Shown here piece by piece: positions 36,197 to 43,711 of a DNA stretch of 64,000 nucleotides. The DNA is from Halobaculum magnesiiphilum (GTDB taxonomy: Archaea > Halobacteriota > Halobacteria > Halobacteriales > Haloferacaceae). The notes beneath the pieces are model-generated. The model did not search any database, was not told the origin of the DNA, and saw only the letters and a program-made list of their open reading frames with translations. The first letter of the stretch is position 1; each line of letters opens with the position of its first letter. A program made the position numbers and the translations under genes. Location: contig NZ_CP081958.1 in the NCBI RefSeq assembly GCF_019823105.1, forward strand, positions 186,001 through 250,000. Direction: 5' to 3'.

Positions 36197-37228
36197 CTAT
36201 CGGAGGCCGTCGGGGGCCGCCTCGACGGCGGCCGTCAGGAGGTCCACGGTCGCGGTCAGGTCGTCCACGTGAGCCGTCTCGACCGTCGAGTGGTGGTAAC
36301 GGACCGGGATCGAGACGGCGCCGACGGGCGTCGACCCCGCGGCGGTTTGGAGCGCGCCCGTGTCGGTCCCGATGTTCGCGGCGACCTCGCGCTGGTACGG
36401 AATCTCGCGCTCCTCGGCGAGCGCCTCCAGGCGGCGGACGACCGCCGGCGTCGGCACGACCGTCGCGTCCTTGCGCTTGACCGCGACGCCGTCGCCGAGC
36501 GTCGTCACGCGGTCGGCGGCGTCGACGCCGGGCACGCCCCGTTCGAGCGTGCCGTCGACCGCGATCGCGACGTCCGGGTCGAGGTCGACGCCGACGCCCT
36601 CGGCGCCGCGGAGGCCGACCTCCTCCTGTGTGGTCGCGACGTAGTGCACCGTCGCGTCGGGGTCGGCCCGCGCGGCCGCCCGCAGCATCGCCCAGACGCC
36701 CGCGCGATCGTCGAGCGCCTTCCCGCTGACGCATTCGCCGATGCGCTCGGTGGCCGCGCGCATCGTCACCACGTCGCCGACGGCGATCCGCTCGCGGGAC
36801 GCCTCGCCGTCGAGTCCCACGTCGATCGCGATGTCCTCGACATCCTGTTCGGACTCGGTGTCGCGGACGTGGGCCGGGATCGCGCCGATGACGCCGTCGA
36901 CAGGGTCGGCTCCATCGTCAGCATGAACGCGAACGCGCGCCGAGCGGAGGATCTCGGGGTTCCAGCCGCCGAGGGGACTGACGCGGACGAACCCGTCGTC
37001 GTCGACGTGGCGGACCATGAACCCGATCTCGTCCATGTGCGCGGCGATCAGCAGTTCGGGTTCCTCCGGGTCGCCCTCGACGGTGCCGACGACGTTGCCC
37101 ATCGCGTCGGTTCGGACGCGGTCGACGGCGCGCTCGAACTCGCGGACGACGATCTCGCGCGGCTCCGTCTCGTAGCCGACGGGGCCGTGGGACTCGGTGA
37201 GGTCGCGGAGGAGGTCGAAACCGTTCAT
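36197..37228 (-). CDS. M42-family aminopeptidase (second paralogue)
   Basis: 343 residues with LIAAHMDEIGFMVRHV (His), SGKALDDRAGVWAM (bridging Asp), TTQEEVGLRGAEG (catalytic Glu), VAIAVDGTLERG (Asp) and VRYHHSTVETAHV (His). The motif layout is the same as in the 27517-28581 gene but overall identity is clearly moderate, so this is an old paralogue. It probably forms its own or a mixed TET-like peptidase shell. Followed upstream by the DUF309 gene on the same strand with an 83-base gap. Confidence 0.93.
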   Translation of the reverse strand: MNGFDLLRDLTESHGPVGYETEPREIVVREFERAVDRVRTDAMGNVVGTVEGDPEEPELLIAAHMDEIGFMVRHVDDDGFVRVSPLGGWNPEILRSARVRVHADDGADPVDGVIGAIPAHVRDTESEQDVEDIAIDVGLDGEASRERIAVGDVVTMRAATERIGECVSGKALDDRAGVWAMLRAAARADPDATVHYVATTQEEVGLRGAEGVGVDLDPDVAIAVDGTLERGVPGVDAADRVTTLGDGVAVKRKDATVVPTPAVVRRLEALAEEREIPYQREVAANIGTDTGALQTAAGSTPVGAVSIPVRYHHSTVETAHVDDLTATVDLLTAAVEAAPDGLR

Positions 37229-37311
37229 GATCGCCGGTTCGCTCGCGGGGCGAAAAGCGCGGGGGTCGCGGCGGTTCGGGGGATATCCGGGAACGTCGTG
37301 AGGGGGACCGT

Positions 37312-37797
37312 TCAGTGCTCCAGCGACTCGACGTACTCGTAGTCGGCCTCGTAGGCGGTCACGCGCTGTCCGTCGAGTTCGATCCGCCAGCCGTCGAGCA
37401 CGGCCGGGTCGTCGAGCGCCCGACGGAGCGTCTCGCGCACGTCGTCGACGTTCACCCCGTAGAAGTCGTCCGGGACCCCGTGGAGGTACTGCAGCGCCGT
37501 CTCGAAGAGGCTGCGCATGCCGTCGTCGTTCTCGAAGTCGACGTGTTTGTACGCGCCGGCGGCGACCTGCACCATCCCGTGGAGGAAGGCGCTCTCGACG
37601 GAGCCGCGTCCGTAGTTGTACCACTCGTCCTCGAAGCAGTCGTGGGACTCGTGGTAGTCGCCGGCGTTGAACAGGCGGACGCCGTGTTCGGTCGCCCGTC
37701 TGAGGGTGGCGTGCTCCCAGACGCGCTCGTCGGCGCGCCACCCGGTCGGGTCGCCGAGCGGCGGCGCGACGCTCAGGTCGCGCGTGTGGTCGTCCAT
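37312..37797 (-). CDS. DUF309-family protein
   Basis: 161 residues, helical. The DUF309 signature appears as [20 protein letters not shown], then [13 protein letters not shown]: a helix-loop with conserved His, Glu and Trp residues like the family pattern FNxGxFxExHExLExxW. The biochemical role is unknown. ATG 37797 was chosen; an upstream in-frame ATG at 37839 would lengthen an unconserved basic segment. Confidence 0.88.
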   Translation of the reverse strand: MDDHTRDLSVAPPLGDPTGWRADERVWEHATLRRATEHGVRLFNAGDYHESHDCFEDEWYNYGRGSVESAFLHGMVQVAAGAYKHVDFENDDGMRSLFETALQYLHGVPDDFYGVNVDDVRETLRRALDDPAVLDGWRIELDGQRVTAYEADYEYVESLEH

Positions 37798-37921
37798 GTC
37801 ATCGCGTCCGCGCGCGACGTTCCTAACACCATCGTCCACGACGGGTCGCCGTCGGCAGTGGCGGCAGCAGCGTCGCCACGGGGGTGGAATCCGACGAACG
37901 GTTTTACTGTCGTCGGTGCCG

Positions 37922-38218
37922 ATGAACGCCTATCTGATGGGATTCCTTCGACGAGTGGCAGCGTGGGTTCGGTCGATCGGTAGACGGGCCCGAAACGACG
38001 CGATCCGGACGTGGCGCGTGGTGAGCGATCCGGGGTCGCGTCCGGCCGTGCTGTACGCGCTCGCGCTCGGTGCCGCGGCGGCGAGCTTCCTCCTGTTTCT
38101 CACGGGCGACGGCGGCGACCCGGACGGGGTGGAGTTCGGGCTGCTATTGGGGTCGTTCGGGACCGTGTTGTACATGTCGCTGCGGCAGGCCGGGAACGCA
38201 CCGCGTCGAGGGCGGTGA
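37922..38218 (+). CDS. Small membrane protein
   Basis: 98 residues. A basic amphipathic N-terminus ([26 protein letters not shown]) precedes two hydrophobic helices (about 43-61 and 70-88) and a basic tail. An alternative ATG at 37937 drops five residues. Unknown function. It lies just upstream of tRNA-Leu. Confidence 0.6.
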   Translation: MNAYLMGFLRRVAAWVRSIGRRARNDAIRTWRVVSDPGSRPAVLYALALGAAAASFLLFLTGDGGDPDGVEFGLLLGSFGTVLYMSLRQAGNAPRRGR

Positions 38219-38251
38219 CGCGCCGGCGACACGGCGGTCGTCGAAAATCGG

Positions 38252-38260
38252 AGCATTAAC
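38252..38260 (+). promoter_or_regulatory. Putative TATA box of tRNA-Leu
   Basis: GAGCATTAACC lies about 30-38 bases upstream of the mature tRNA 5' end; a 7-10 base 5' leader is implied. Confidence 0.45.
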
Positions 38261-38289
38261 CCTCGGGGGGACCCCTCCCGTAAGTGCGT

Positions 38290-38373
38290 GCGAGGGTAGC
38301 CAAGCCTGGAAACGGCGGCGGACTCAAGATCCGCTCCTGTAGAGGTCCAAGGGTTCAAATCCCTTCCCTCGCA
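38290..38373 (+). tRNA. tRNA-Leu (anticodon CAA)
   Basis: 84 bases, the long class II form expected for leucine. The acceptor stem GCGAGGG/CCCTCGC pairs perfectly, with discriminator A at 38373. The anticodon stem GCGGA/TCCGC encloses the loop CTCAAGA with anticodon CAA at 38325-38327, reading UUG. The T loop is GTTCAAAT. There is no intron and no encoded CCA. It is followed at once by two hairpins and fragments resembling its own sequence. Confidence 0.96.
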
Positions 38374-38427
38374 CTGCGCGGGCCTCGTGCCCACAGTGCG
38401 GAAGACGCTCTCACGGAGCGCTCTTCC
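38370..38427 (+). repeat. Two tandem hairpins directly after tRNA-Leu
   Basis: Hairpin 1: CGCACTG (38370-38376) pairs with CAGTGCG (38394-38400). Hairpin 2: GGAAGA-c-GCTC pairs with GAGC-gc-TCTTCC (38400-38427). Together they could end transcription or form a processed trailer RNA. Confidence 0.65.
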
Positions 38428-38497
38428 CTCGCAAAACTCACTCTGAACACCGATGAGCCGCAGGTTCACCGTGATCCCCGATTCGCTTCTGTAGAGG
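38423..38497 (+). repeat. Degenerate fragments of the upstream tRNA-Leu
   Basis: Bases 38423-38433 repeat exactly the last 11 bases of the tRNA (cttccctcgca). Bases 38480-38497 match 16 of 18 bases of its anticodon-arm/variable-arm segment 38328-38345. The order is reversed relative to the tRNA. This could be a relic of integrase attachment sites or a decayed tRNA copy. Confidence 0.5.
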
Positions 38498-38589
38498 CGC
38501 TACGAGCACACCGAGGGGTGCAGCGAACGGAGGTCGAACCGACCGACGAACCGCTCGTTGATTTCGGCCCACCTAAAATTCGAAACCGA

Positions 38590-38613
38590 CTTATTCGATT
38601 AGGTTGGCCTAAA
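38590..38613 (+). promoter_or_regulatory. TATA box and overlapping iron-box-like palindrome
   Basis: ACTTATTCG (TATA-like) is followed by TTAGGTTGGCCTAA (38599-38612). Its TTAGG/CCTAA arms are a perfect inverted repeat. The 14 bases match 13 of the first 14 of the bacterial DtxR/IdeR consensus. It lies between the predicted box A and the start at 38618, where a repressor would block initiation. Confidence 0.5.
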
Positions 38614-38617
38614 TCAT

Positions 38618-38887
38618 ATGTCGAGAAAGGCGGGCCGGGACGAACGCCCGATATCCAGACGCGAGAACGGCCGCGACGATATGACGGATCGACAGAGAGC
38701 GAAACGATCGACGATGCTTGCGCGGACGTGGGTGATCGCGGGCTGTTACGACGACCCAGCCGATCACGGAGTCCCGGAGGTGCCGGCGTGGGAAGTCAGC
38801 CGGAACGGTGACCGGCTGTCGTTCGTCGCCGAGGACGGGGACGAGCCGTTCATCAGCGCCGGGAACCCGGTTCGAGCGCGACGCTGA
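38618..38887 (+). CDS. Small ORF of unknown function behind the iron-box-like site
   Basis: 89 residues, or 68 if ATG 38681 is used. Basic N-terminus (MSRKAGRDERPISRRENGRD), central hydrophobic patch RTWVIAGCYDD, and C-terminus DEPFISAGNPVRARR. Codon use and GC are less extreme than in neighbours, as in accessory DNA. It is not similar to any family I can name. The coding call rests on the promoter layout, in-frame length and composition, so it is moderate. Confidence 0.45.
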   Translation: MSRKAGRDERPISRRENGRDDMTDRQRAKRSTMLARTWVIAGCYDDPADHGVPEVPAWEVSRNGDRLSFVAEDGDEPFISAGNPVRARR

Positions 38888-39001
38888 CGGGAAACGAGCT
38901 CGGCAGCTGCACGGGACGGGGTGTGAGCGAACGCGGTGGAGGGACGGCTGGATCGAGATTCGTCGGTCGACCGACGGGCCTGGGAATAGAGTAGGGTGCC
39001 G

Positions 39002-39253
39002 TTACTCCCCGCCGTCGGTCGCGACGCCGAGCAGTTCGTCGGCGACGCGACCGGCCTCCGCGGGGTCGGGTCGGGCGCCGTCGCGGACCTCCTCGCCGAG
39101 GACGGCCGCGAGGTCGGCCACGTCGTCGCCGCTCCCGGCGGCGTGAACGCGTTCGAACGCCGGGCGGTAGCCGGCCGCACAGCGTCGGCCGCCGTCGGTC
39201 GTCGTCGCGTCGATGACGTACTCGATCTGTCTGACCGCCTCGCCTGGGCGCAT
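39002..39253 (-). CDS. Small helical haloarchaeal protein
   Basis: 83 residues: MRPGEAVRQIEYVIDATTTD, then mostly alpha-helix (about 25-75) with many acidic residues. A TATA-like GTTAAGTCA lies 24-30 bases upstream of the ATG, implying a leaderless transcript. No functional motif is seen. Codon use is typically halophilic. Confidence 0.6.
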   Translation of the reverse strand: MRPGEAVRQIEYVIDATTTDGGRRCAAGYRPAFERVHAAGSGDDVADLAAVLGEEVRDGARPDPAEAGRVADELLGVATDGGE

Positions 39254-39275
39254 GGATGAAGGGTGTACGTACTGT

Positions 39276-39283
39276 GACTTAAC
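39276..39283 (-). promoter_or_regulatory. TATA box of the small helical protein gene
   Basis: The minus strand reads GAGTTAAGTCACAG, 24-30 bases before the ATG at 39253. Confidence 0.55.
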
Positions 39284-39398
39284 TCCGGTCTGAGTCGAAT
39301 TCGAGTAAACAGTCCTCACGGCCGCTTCGGGCGGAAATCGGCGGATGCGGCGAAGAGGAGAAACTCGGTTTCGAGTAGTCGATCGCAGCACCGGGCGG

Positions 39399-39761
39399 TC
39401 ACGGCAGCCGACGGCGCATCGCGTCGAGGTACTCGGCGGCGACCGGGGGGTCGTCGGCCGCGAGGTCGGCGACGCGGTCACAGCCGTGGACGAGCCGTTC
39501 GGTTCGCTCGCCGTCCGTCAGCTTGTTTCGGGCGAGCGTCCGCGCCGTGTCGACGGCGGCGACAGCCTCGTCGGGGCGTCCCTCGCGGACGGCGGCGCGC
39601 GCCGACTCGATCAACTGCGTCAGGGCCGCCTCCACGTCCGCCGGGAGGTCGTCGGGCGTCGACGGCGCAGGGAGGCCCGAGGGGTCGCTCGCGTCGTCCT
39701 CGTCGTCGGGCACGTCGACGATGTTCTCGCCGGGGGGAGTAAACTCCCACGGGAACCGCAC
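39399..39761 (-). CDS. Conserved-looking haloarchaeal protein of unknown function
   Basis: 120 residues from GTG 39761 (VRFPWEFTPPGENIVDVPDD). An acidic, Pro-rich segment is followed by a helical repeat-like C-terminus (ALTQLIESARAAVREGRPDE, VAAVDTARTLARNKL). This TPR-like helical pair might mediate protein contacts. It lies head-to-head with the inositol monophosphatase gene (42-base gap). The start codon is uncertain. Confidence 0.6.
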   Translation of the reverse strand: MRFPWEFTPPGENIVDVPDDEDDASDPSGLPAPSTPDDLPADVEAALTQLIESARAAVREGRPDEAVAAVDTARTLARNKLTDGERTERLVHGCDRVADLAADDPPVAAEYLDAMRRRLP

Positions 39762-39803
39762 GGAACCGACGGCTATTCCGGGCTGGTGTCCGAGGGACAG
39801 CGC

Positions 39804-40625
39804 ATGACGGCGCACGAACCCGACGGCGGGTCCGACCGGGCGGCGGTCGCCGAGGCGGCCGCGCGGGCGGGGGCGGCGGTCGCGGGGAGTCGGTTCCGCG
39901 ACGGCATCGATGTGGAGCGGAAGACCGGCAAGACGGACGTGGTGACGGAGGCCGACCTGGCGAGCCAGCGGGCCGTCATCGAGCGGATCCGCGAGGACTT
40001 CCCCGAGGACGCGATCGTCGGCGAGGAGGAGGACGAGCTGAAGGCGGTCCCGGACTCGGGCGCCGCGTGGGTGATCGACCCCATCGACGGGACGAACAAC
40101 TACGTCCGGGACATCCGGGCGTTCGCGACGGCCGTGGCGGCGGTCGTCGACGGCGAGCCGGTCGCGGCCGCGAACGTCCTGCCCGCGATGGACGACGCGT
40201 ACGTCGCCGACGGGGAGGCGACGTATCGCAACGGAACGCGCGTGACCGTCAGCGACCGGACGGACCCGGAGACCGCGGCGGCGACGCCGACCGTCTGGTG
40301 GGACTTCGACGCGCGCGACGAGTACGCCCGGGCCTGCGCCGAGATCGTCGAGCGCTTCGGCGACATGCGGCGGTTCGGCTCGGCGCAGGCGACGCTCGCG
40401 ATGGTCGCCGAGGGGGCGCTCGACGCGACGATCACGAACGTCGACTGCAACCCGTGGGACACCGTCGCCGGCGTCCACATGGTCCGCGTCGCCGGCGGTA
40501 CGGTGACCGACCTCGACGGCGAGCCGTGGCGCCACGACTCGACGGGGCTGGTCGCCTCGAACGGCGGCGTCCACGGGGAGGCGTTGGCGGCCGCGCGGGC
40601 GGTTCGGTCGGTCGCCGAGGAGTAG
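39804..40625 (+). CDS. Inositol monophosphatase-family phosphatase
   Basis: 273 residues. Metal-binding motifs of the IMPase/FBPase superfamily: IVGEEEDELK (Glu), WVIDPIDGTNNYVR (DPIDGT) and CNPWDTVAGVHMVRVAGG (WDxxAG). It hydrolyses a sugar or inositol phosphate with Mg, and archaeal members often also act on fructose-1,6-bisphosphate. ATG 39804 was chosen; a GTG-initiated extension would run into the opposite gene. Li+ sensitivity is a family trait. Confidence 0.93.
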   Translation: MTAHEPDGGSDRAAVAEAAARAGAAVAGSRFRDGIDVERKTGKTDVVTEADLASQRAVIERIREDFPEDAIVGEEEDELKAVPDSGAAWVIDPIDGTNNYVRDIRAFATAVAAVVDGEPVAAANVLPAMDDAYVADGEATYRNGTRVTVSDRTDPETAAATPTVWWDFDARDEYARACAEIVERFGDMRRFGSAQATLAMVAEGALDATITNVDCNPWDTVAGVHMVRVAGGTVTDLDGEPWRHDSTGLVASNGGVHGEALAAARAVRSVAEE

Positions 40626-40716
40626 CGATCGTACGCGGAGGAGGAGCGTTCGTCTCCGGCAGCGCGCGCGTCGTGGGAACCCAAACCGCAAAGGTGCCGA
40701 GGCGGCAGAAGCCGCT

Positions 40717-41166
40717 ATGGAACTCGACGACACCGACCGCGAGATCCTCCGGATCCTCCAGGAGGACGCGCGGACGCCGTTCAGCGAGGTCGCGCGCCGC
40801 ATCGACATGTCGAGCGCGACGGTTCACGACCGCGTCTCGCGCATGGAGGAGGCGGGCGTCCTCCGGGGGTATCGCGCCGAGGTCGACCCGAAGGCGCTCG
40901 GCTACGGCGTCTCGGCGTTCGTCGGCCTGCGGGTCCAGCAGGGCCACGAGGAGGACGCGCTCGAAACGCTTCGCGAGGTCGAGGGCGTCCGCGAGGTCCA
41001 CCTCACGACCGGCGAGTACGACGTGATGCTGCGCGTGTACGCGGAGTCGACCGACGACCTCCGTGACCTCATGTTCGGCCAGATCGCGACGATGGACGGG
41101 TTCGACCGCTCGCAGACGATGGTGATCCTCGGAACCGACTACGAGGAGGCCGGCGTCCCGATCTGA
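40717..41166 (+). CDS. Lrp/AsnC-family transcriptional regulator
   Basis: 149 residues. The N-terminal HTH (LDDTDREILRILQEDARTPF, then SEVARRIDMSSATVHDRV) is followed by an RAM effector domain (about 68-145) with VSAFVGLRVQQG and VREVHLTTGEYDVMLRVYAE, where Gly/Asp residues bind amino acids. Lrp proteins form octamers and regulate metabolism in response to amino acids. It is monocistronic, and its target genes are not evident. Confidence 0.93.
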   Translation: MELDDTDREILRILQEDARTPFSEVARRIDMSSATVHDRVSRMEEAGVLRGYRAEVDPKALGYGVSAFVGLRVQQGHEEDALETLREVEGVREVHLTTGEYDVMLRVYAESTDDLRDLMFGQIATMDGFDRSQTMVILGTDYEEAGVPI

Positions 41167-41288
41167 CGCTCGCCCGACGGGGATACCCGGGATCCGTCTG
41201 CGGCCCGGAGGGAGTATCGCGACCATAGGGAAGCAAGGCGGCCCCGTACGTCCCGGCTACCAATCCGACCGGAGCGCCGCCGCCTTCC

Positions 41289-41933
41289 ATGGCGACTGTC
41301 GCCGAGTTCACTGTCGTTCCCGGTGACTTCCCCCTCGGAACCCTCCTTGCGACCCACCCGGAGGCGAGGATACGGCTGGAACAGGTGGTTCCGACCCGCT
41401 CCGCTCCGATCCCGTACTTTTGGGTGGACGGCTCCGAGTCCGAGGAGGTCGTCGAGGTGTTCAGGGACAGCCCCGACGTGAAGCGAACCCAGGTGATCGA
41501 CGAGGTGGACGGAGAGCTCCTCGTCCGCGTCGAATGGAAGCCCGACGTGGACGGGATCTTGCGTGCCACCCGCGAGACGGATGTCACGCTTGTGTCCGCG
41601 GAGGGAACGAGCGACGGGTGGACGCTGGAAGTTCGGGGAGACGACGCCGACGCGATCAAGGCGTTTCAGGCGAACTGCACCGAGTCCTCGATCCCGCTCG
41701 AACTGCGGACGCTCCATGCGCTGATGCCGCTCGTGGGAGCCGACGAGTACAGTCTCACCGACCGACAGCGCGACGCGCTGATCGCCGCCTACGAACGGGG
41801 CTACTTCGACTCGCCGCAACGGGTAACCCTCGAGGAGTTAGGCGCCGAGTTCGGGATAACCGGACAGTCGTTCGGGTCCCGTCTCCGGCGCGGGACGAAA
41901 CGGCTCATCAAGGCCGCACTCGTCGACACGTGA
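41289..41933 (+). CDS. Bat-type (HTH_10) transcriptional regulator
   Basis: 214 residues. The N-terminal 150 residues are the beta-rich BAT/GAF-HTH associated domain. The C-terminal HTH_10 motif is at about 155-208: LTDRQRDALIAAYERGYFDS, then VTLEELGAEFGITGQSFGSRLRRG. The family is named after the bacterio-opsin activator. Haloarchaea carry many copies, and individual targets are mostly unknown. The next gene, 94 bases downstream, is a HalOD1 protein, a common companion. Confidence 0.92.
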   Translation: MATVAEFTVVPGDFPLGTLLATHPEARIRLEQVVPTRSAPIPYFWVDGSESEEVVEVFRDSPDVKRTQVIDEVDGELLVRVEWKPDVDGILRATRETDVTLVSAEGTSDGWTLEVRGDDADAIKAFQANCTESSIPLELRTLHALMPLVGADEYSLTDRQRDALIAAYERGYFDSPQRVTLEELGAEFGITGQSFGSRLRRGTKRLIKAALVDT

Positions 41934-41964
41934 GGCGACGGGAAGCCGTCAGTCGTCGGGGGTC

Positions 41965-41987
41965 GTAAATACCTTCTTCATGTGAAG
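41965..41987 (+). promoter_or_regulatory. Putative TATA box and palindrome before the HalOD1 gene
   Basis: GTAAATACC (41965-41972) is the likely box A. CTTCA-TG-TGAAG (41976-41987) is a perfect inverted repeat just downstream and could be a regulator site. Confidence 0.45.
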
Positions 41988-41995
41988 GAGTGCAG

Positions 41996-42028
41996 TACAA
42001 CCCGGGACGTCTCATAGTACGGGTTGTA
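41996..42028 (+). repeat. 9-bp inverted repeat reaching the HalOD1 start codon
   Basis: TACAACCCG (41996-42004) pairs perfectly with CGGGTTGTA (42020-42028) around a 15-base loop. The last A is the first base of the ATG. From the TATA position, transcription should begin at or near the left arm. Confidence 0.65.
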
Positions 42029-42363
42029 TGCGAACGGATGACACAGGAGTGGTGACCGACTCCGCCGGCGGAGGCGCTGTCGATGTCAGGAACGGGGTCG
42101 CGGTAGTCGACCCGGTGGCTATCGACGAGAACGAGGCGACCGTGATCCACGCGGTCGTGGCGAGCGTCGCCTCCGTCAGCGGGAGGAACGCGCTCGAACT
42201 CCCACCGCTGTACGACGTGATCGACCCCGAGGCGTTGACCTCGCTGTGTTCCGACCGGTGGAGCGACGGGTCGGACTCCTCTGTCCGGGTCTCCTTCGAG
42301 TACGCGGATCACCTCGTAACCGTCTCGGGGTGTAGAACCGCGACGGCGACCCCGCTGGAGTAA
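42028..42363 (+). CDS. HalOD1 output-domain protein
   Basis: 111 residues. The haloarchaeal HalOD1 domain occupies about 35-105: VIHAVVASVASVSGRNALEL, PPLYDVIDPEALTSLC and VRVSFEYADHLVTVSG match the family pattern (LPPLYxxIDPDAL, then VxFxYxGxxVxV). HalOD1 is a presumed signal-output module found only in haloarchaea, often next to Bat-type regulators as here. The biochemical function is unknown. Confidence 0.9.
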   Translation: MRTDDTGVVTDSAGGGAVDVRNGVAVVDPVAIDENEATVIHAVVASVASVSGRNALELPPLYDVIDPEALTSLCSDRWSDGSDSSVRVSFEYADHLVTVSGCRTATATPLE

Positions 42364-42494
42364 CGTCGGAGCGCGACACACGACAGCTCCCCGGACGCGG
42401 AGCGGAATCGGACCCGACAGCGTCGCCCGCGAGGACGCCCGGCTCGACACCGATACGACTACACGCCAGCCCCCGCCATCGTCGTTAGACCGAT

Positions 42495-43670
42495 ATGAAG
42501 GCGATCAAGGACAGCGTCCACGACTACATCACCCTCGACCCCGTCGCCGGGGACCTCCTCGACACGCGCACCCTCCAGCGCCTGCGCCACATCAAGCAGC
42601 TCTCCACCGTCCGGCTGGTCTATCCGTCCGCCTCACACACCCGCTTCGAGCACTCGCTGGGCGTGTACCACCTCGCCGACCGCGCGCTGGAGTACCTCGG
42701 CGTCGACGGCGACCGCGCCGACCACCTCCGCGCGGCCGCCCTCCTCCACGACGTGGGCCACGGGCCGTACGGCCACCAGACGGAGGAGGTGATCCGCCGG
42801 CGCACGGGCATCGACCACGACGAGATCGGCGACCTCCTCGGCGACACCGACGCCGGCGACGTGCTCGAATCCCACGGCCTCTCGGTCGACCGCGTCGCCG
42901 CGATCGTTCGGGGGGAAGGCGAGTTGGGACAACTGGTCTCGGGGGAGCTGGACGTGGACCGGATGGACTACCTGGTGCGCGACGCCCACCACACCGGCGT
43001 CCCCTACGGCACCATCGACCACGAGCGCCTCGTCCGCGAGCTCACCTACCAGGACGGCGCGCTCGTGCTCGCCGAGGGGAACGTTCAGACCGCCGAGTCG
43101 CTGCTGCTCGCCAGGGCGCTCATGGACGCCACCGTCTACCGCCACCATGTCTCCCGGGTCGCCGGCGCGATGCTGGAGCGCGCGTCCGAGCGACTGCTCG
43201 AATCCGACGCCGGCATCGACGTGGAGCGGTTCCGCCGGATGGCCGACCACGACCTGCTCGTCTCGCTGCGCGAGCACGTGCCCGCGCTGGGCGAGCGCAT
43301 CGAGTACCGCGATCTGTACAAGCGGGCGATCTGGGCCGACCTGTCGGCGACGCCCGCGGACGTGGTCGAACTCGATCACGGCGACGAGCGCGACGCCGAG
43401 CGGGAGATCGCCGACCTCGCCGGCGTCGACGACCGCGAGGTGATCGTCGACGTGCCCGGACGGCCGACGTTCACGGAGGCCGGCAGCCGCGTCGTCGTCG
43501 ACGGCGTCCCCCAGCGGCTCGAGGACGCCTCCGAACTCGTCTCCGGGCTGCGCGCCGCCCAGCGCGCCGGCTGGCGGATGGGCGTGTACACGCCCGCGGA
43601 ACACACCGACGCCGTCGCCGCCGCCGCGGAGGACGTGCTCGGCGTGCGGGCGAGTTCGATCCCGGACTGA
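42495..43670 (+). CDS. HD-domain phosphohydrolase (dNTPase/SAMHD1-like), paralogue A
   Basis: 391 residues. The HD superfamily metal motif: RFEHSLGVYHLAD (His), AALLHDVGHGPYGHQ (His-Asp) and VSGELDVDRMDYLVRD (Asp). HTGVPYGTIDHERLV follows as in dGTPase/SAMHD1-like proteins. Family members hydrolyse dNTPs to nucleosides and triphosphate or act on other phosphoesters; the substrate is unknown. It has a paralogue at 44583-45830 that shares an 83-base identical block. It is separated from the HalOD1 gene by 131 bases. Confidence 0.9.
   Translation: MKAIKDSVHDYITLDPVAGDLLDTRTLQRLRHIKQLSTVRLVYPSASHTRFEHSLGVYHLADRALEYLGVDGDRADHLRAAALLHDVGHGPYGHQTEEVIRRRTGIDHDEIGDLLGDTDAGDVLESHGLSVDRVAAIVRGEGELGQLVSGELDVDRMDYLVRDAHHTGVPYGTIDHERLVRELTYQDGALVLAEGNVQTAESLLLARALMDATVYRHHVSRVAGAMLERASERLLESDAGIDVERFRRMADHDLLVSLREHVPALGERIEYRDLYKRAIWADLSATPADVVELDHGDERDAEREIADLAGVDDREVIVDVPGRPTFTEAGSRVVVDGVPQRLEDASELVSGLRAAQRAGWRMGVYTPAEHTDAVAAAAEDVLGVRASSIPD
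42960..43042 (+). repeat. 83-base block identical to 45048-45130
   Basis: The two HD-domain genes are identical over this stretch at every base, including third codon positions, while flanking DNA diverges. It encodes MDYLVRDAHHTGVPYGTIDH and following residues. The identity suggests recent gene conversion. Confidence 0.9.
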
Positions 43671-43711
43671 ACCCGGACGGCGTCCGCGGCATCCGCTCCG
43701 GGCGGTTCAGA

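Noticed and set aside
39345-39803. N-terminal extension of the inositol monophosphatase upstream of 39804.
   Set aside because: It lies antisense to the 39399-39761 gene and is Arg/Gly-rich without similarity to IMPases.
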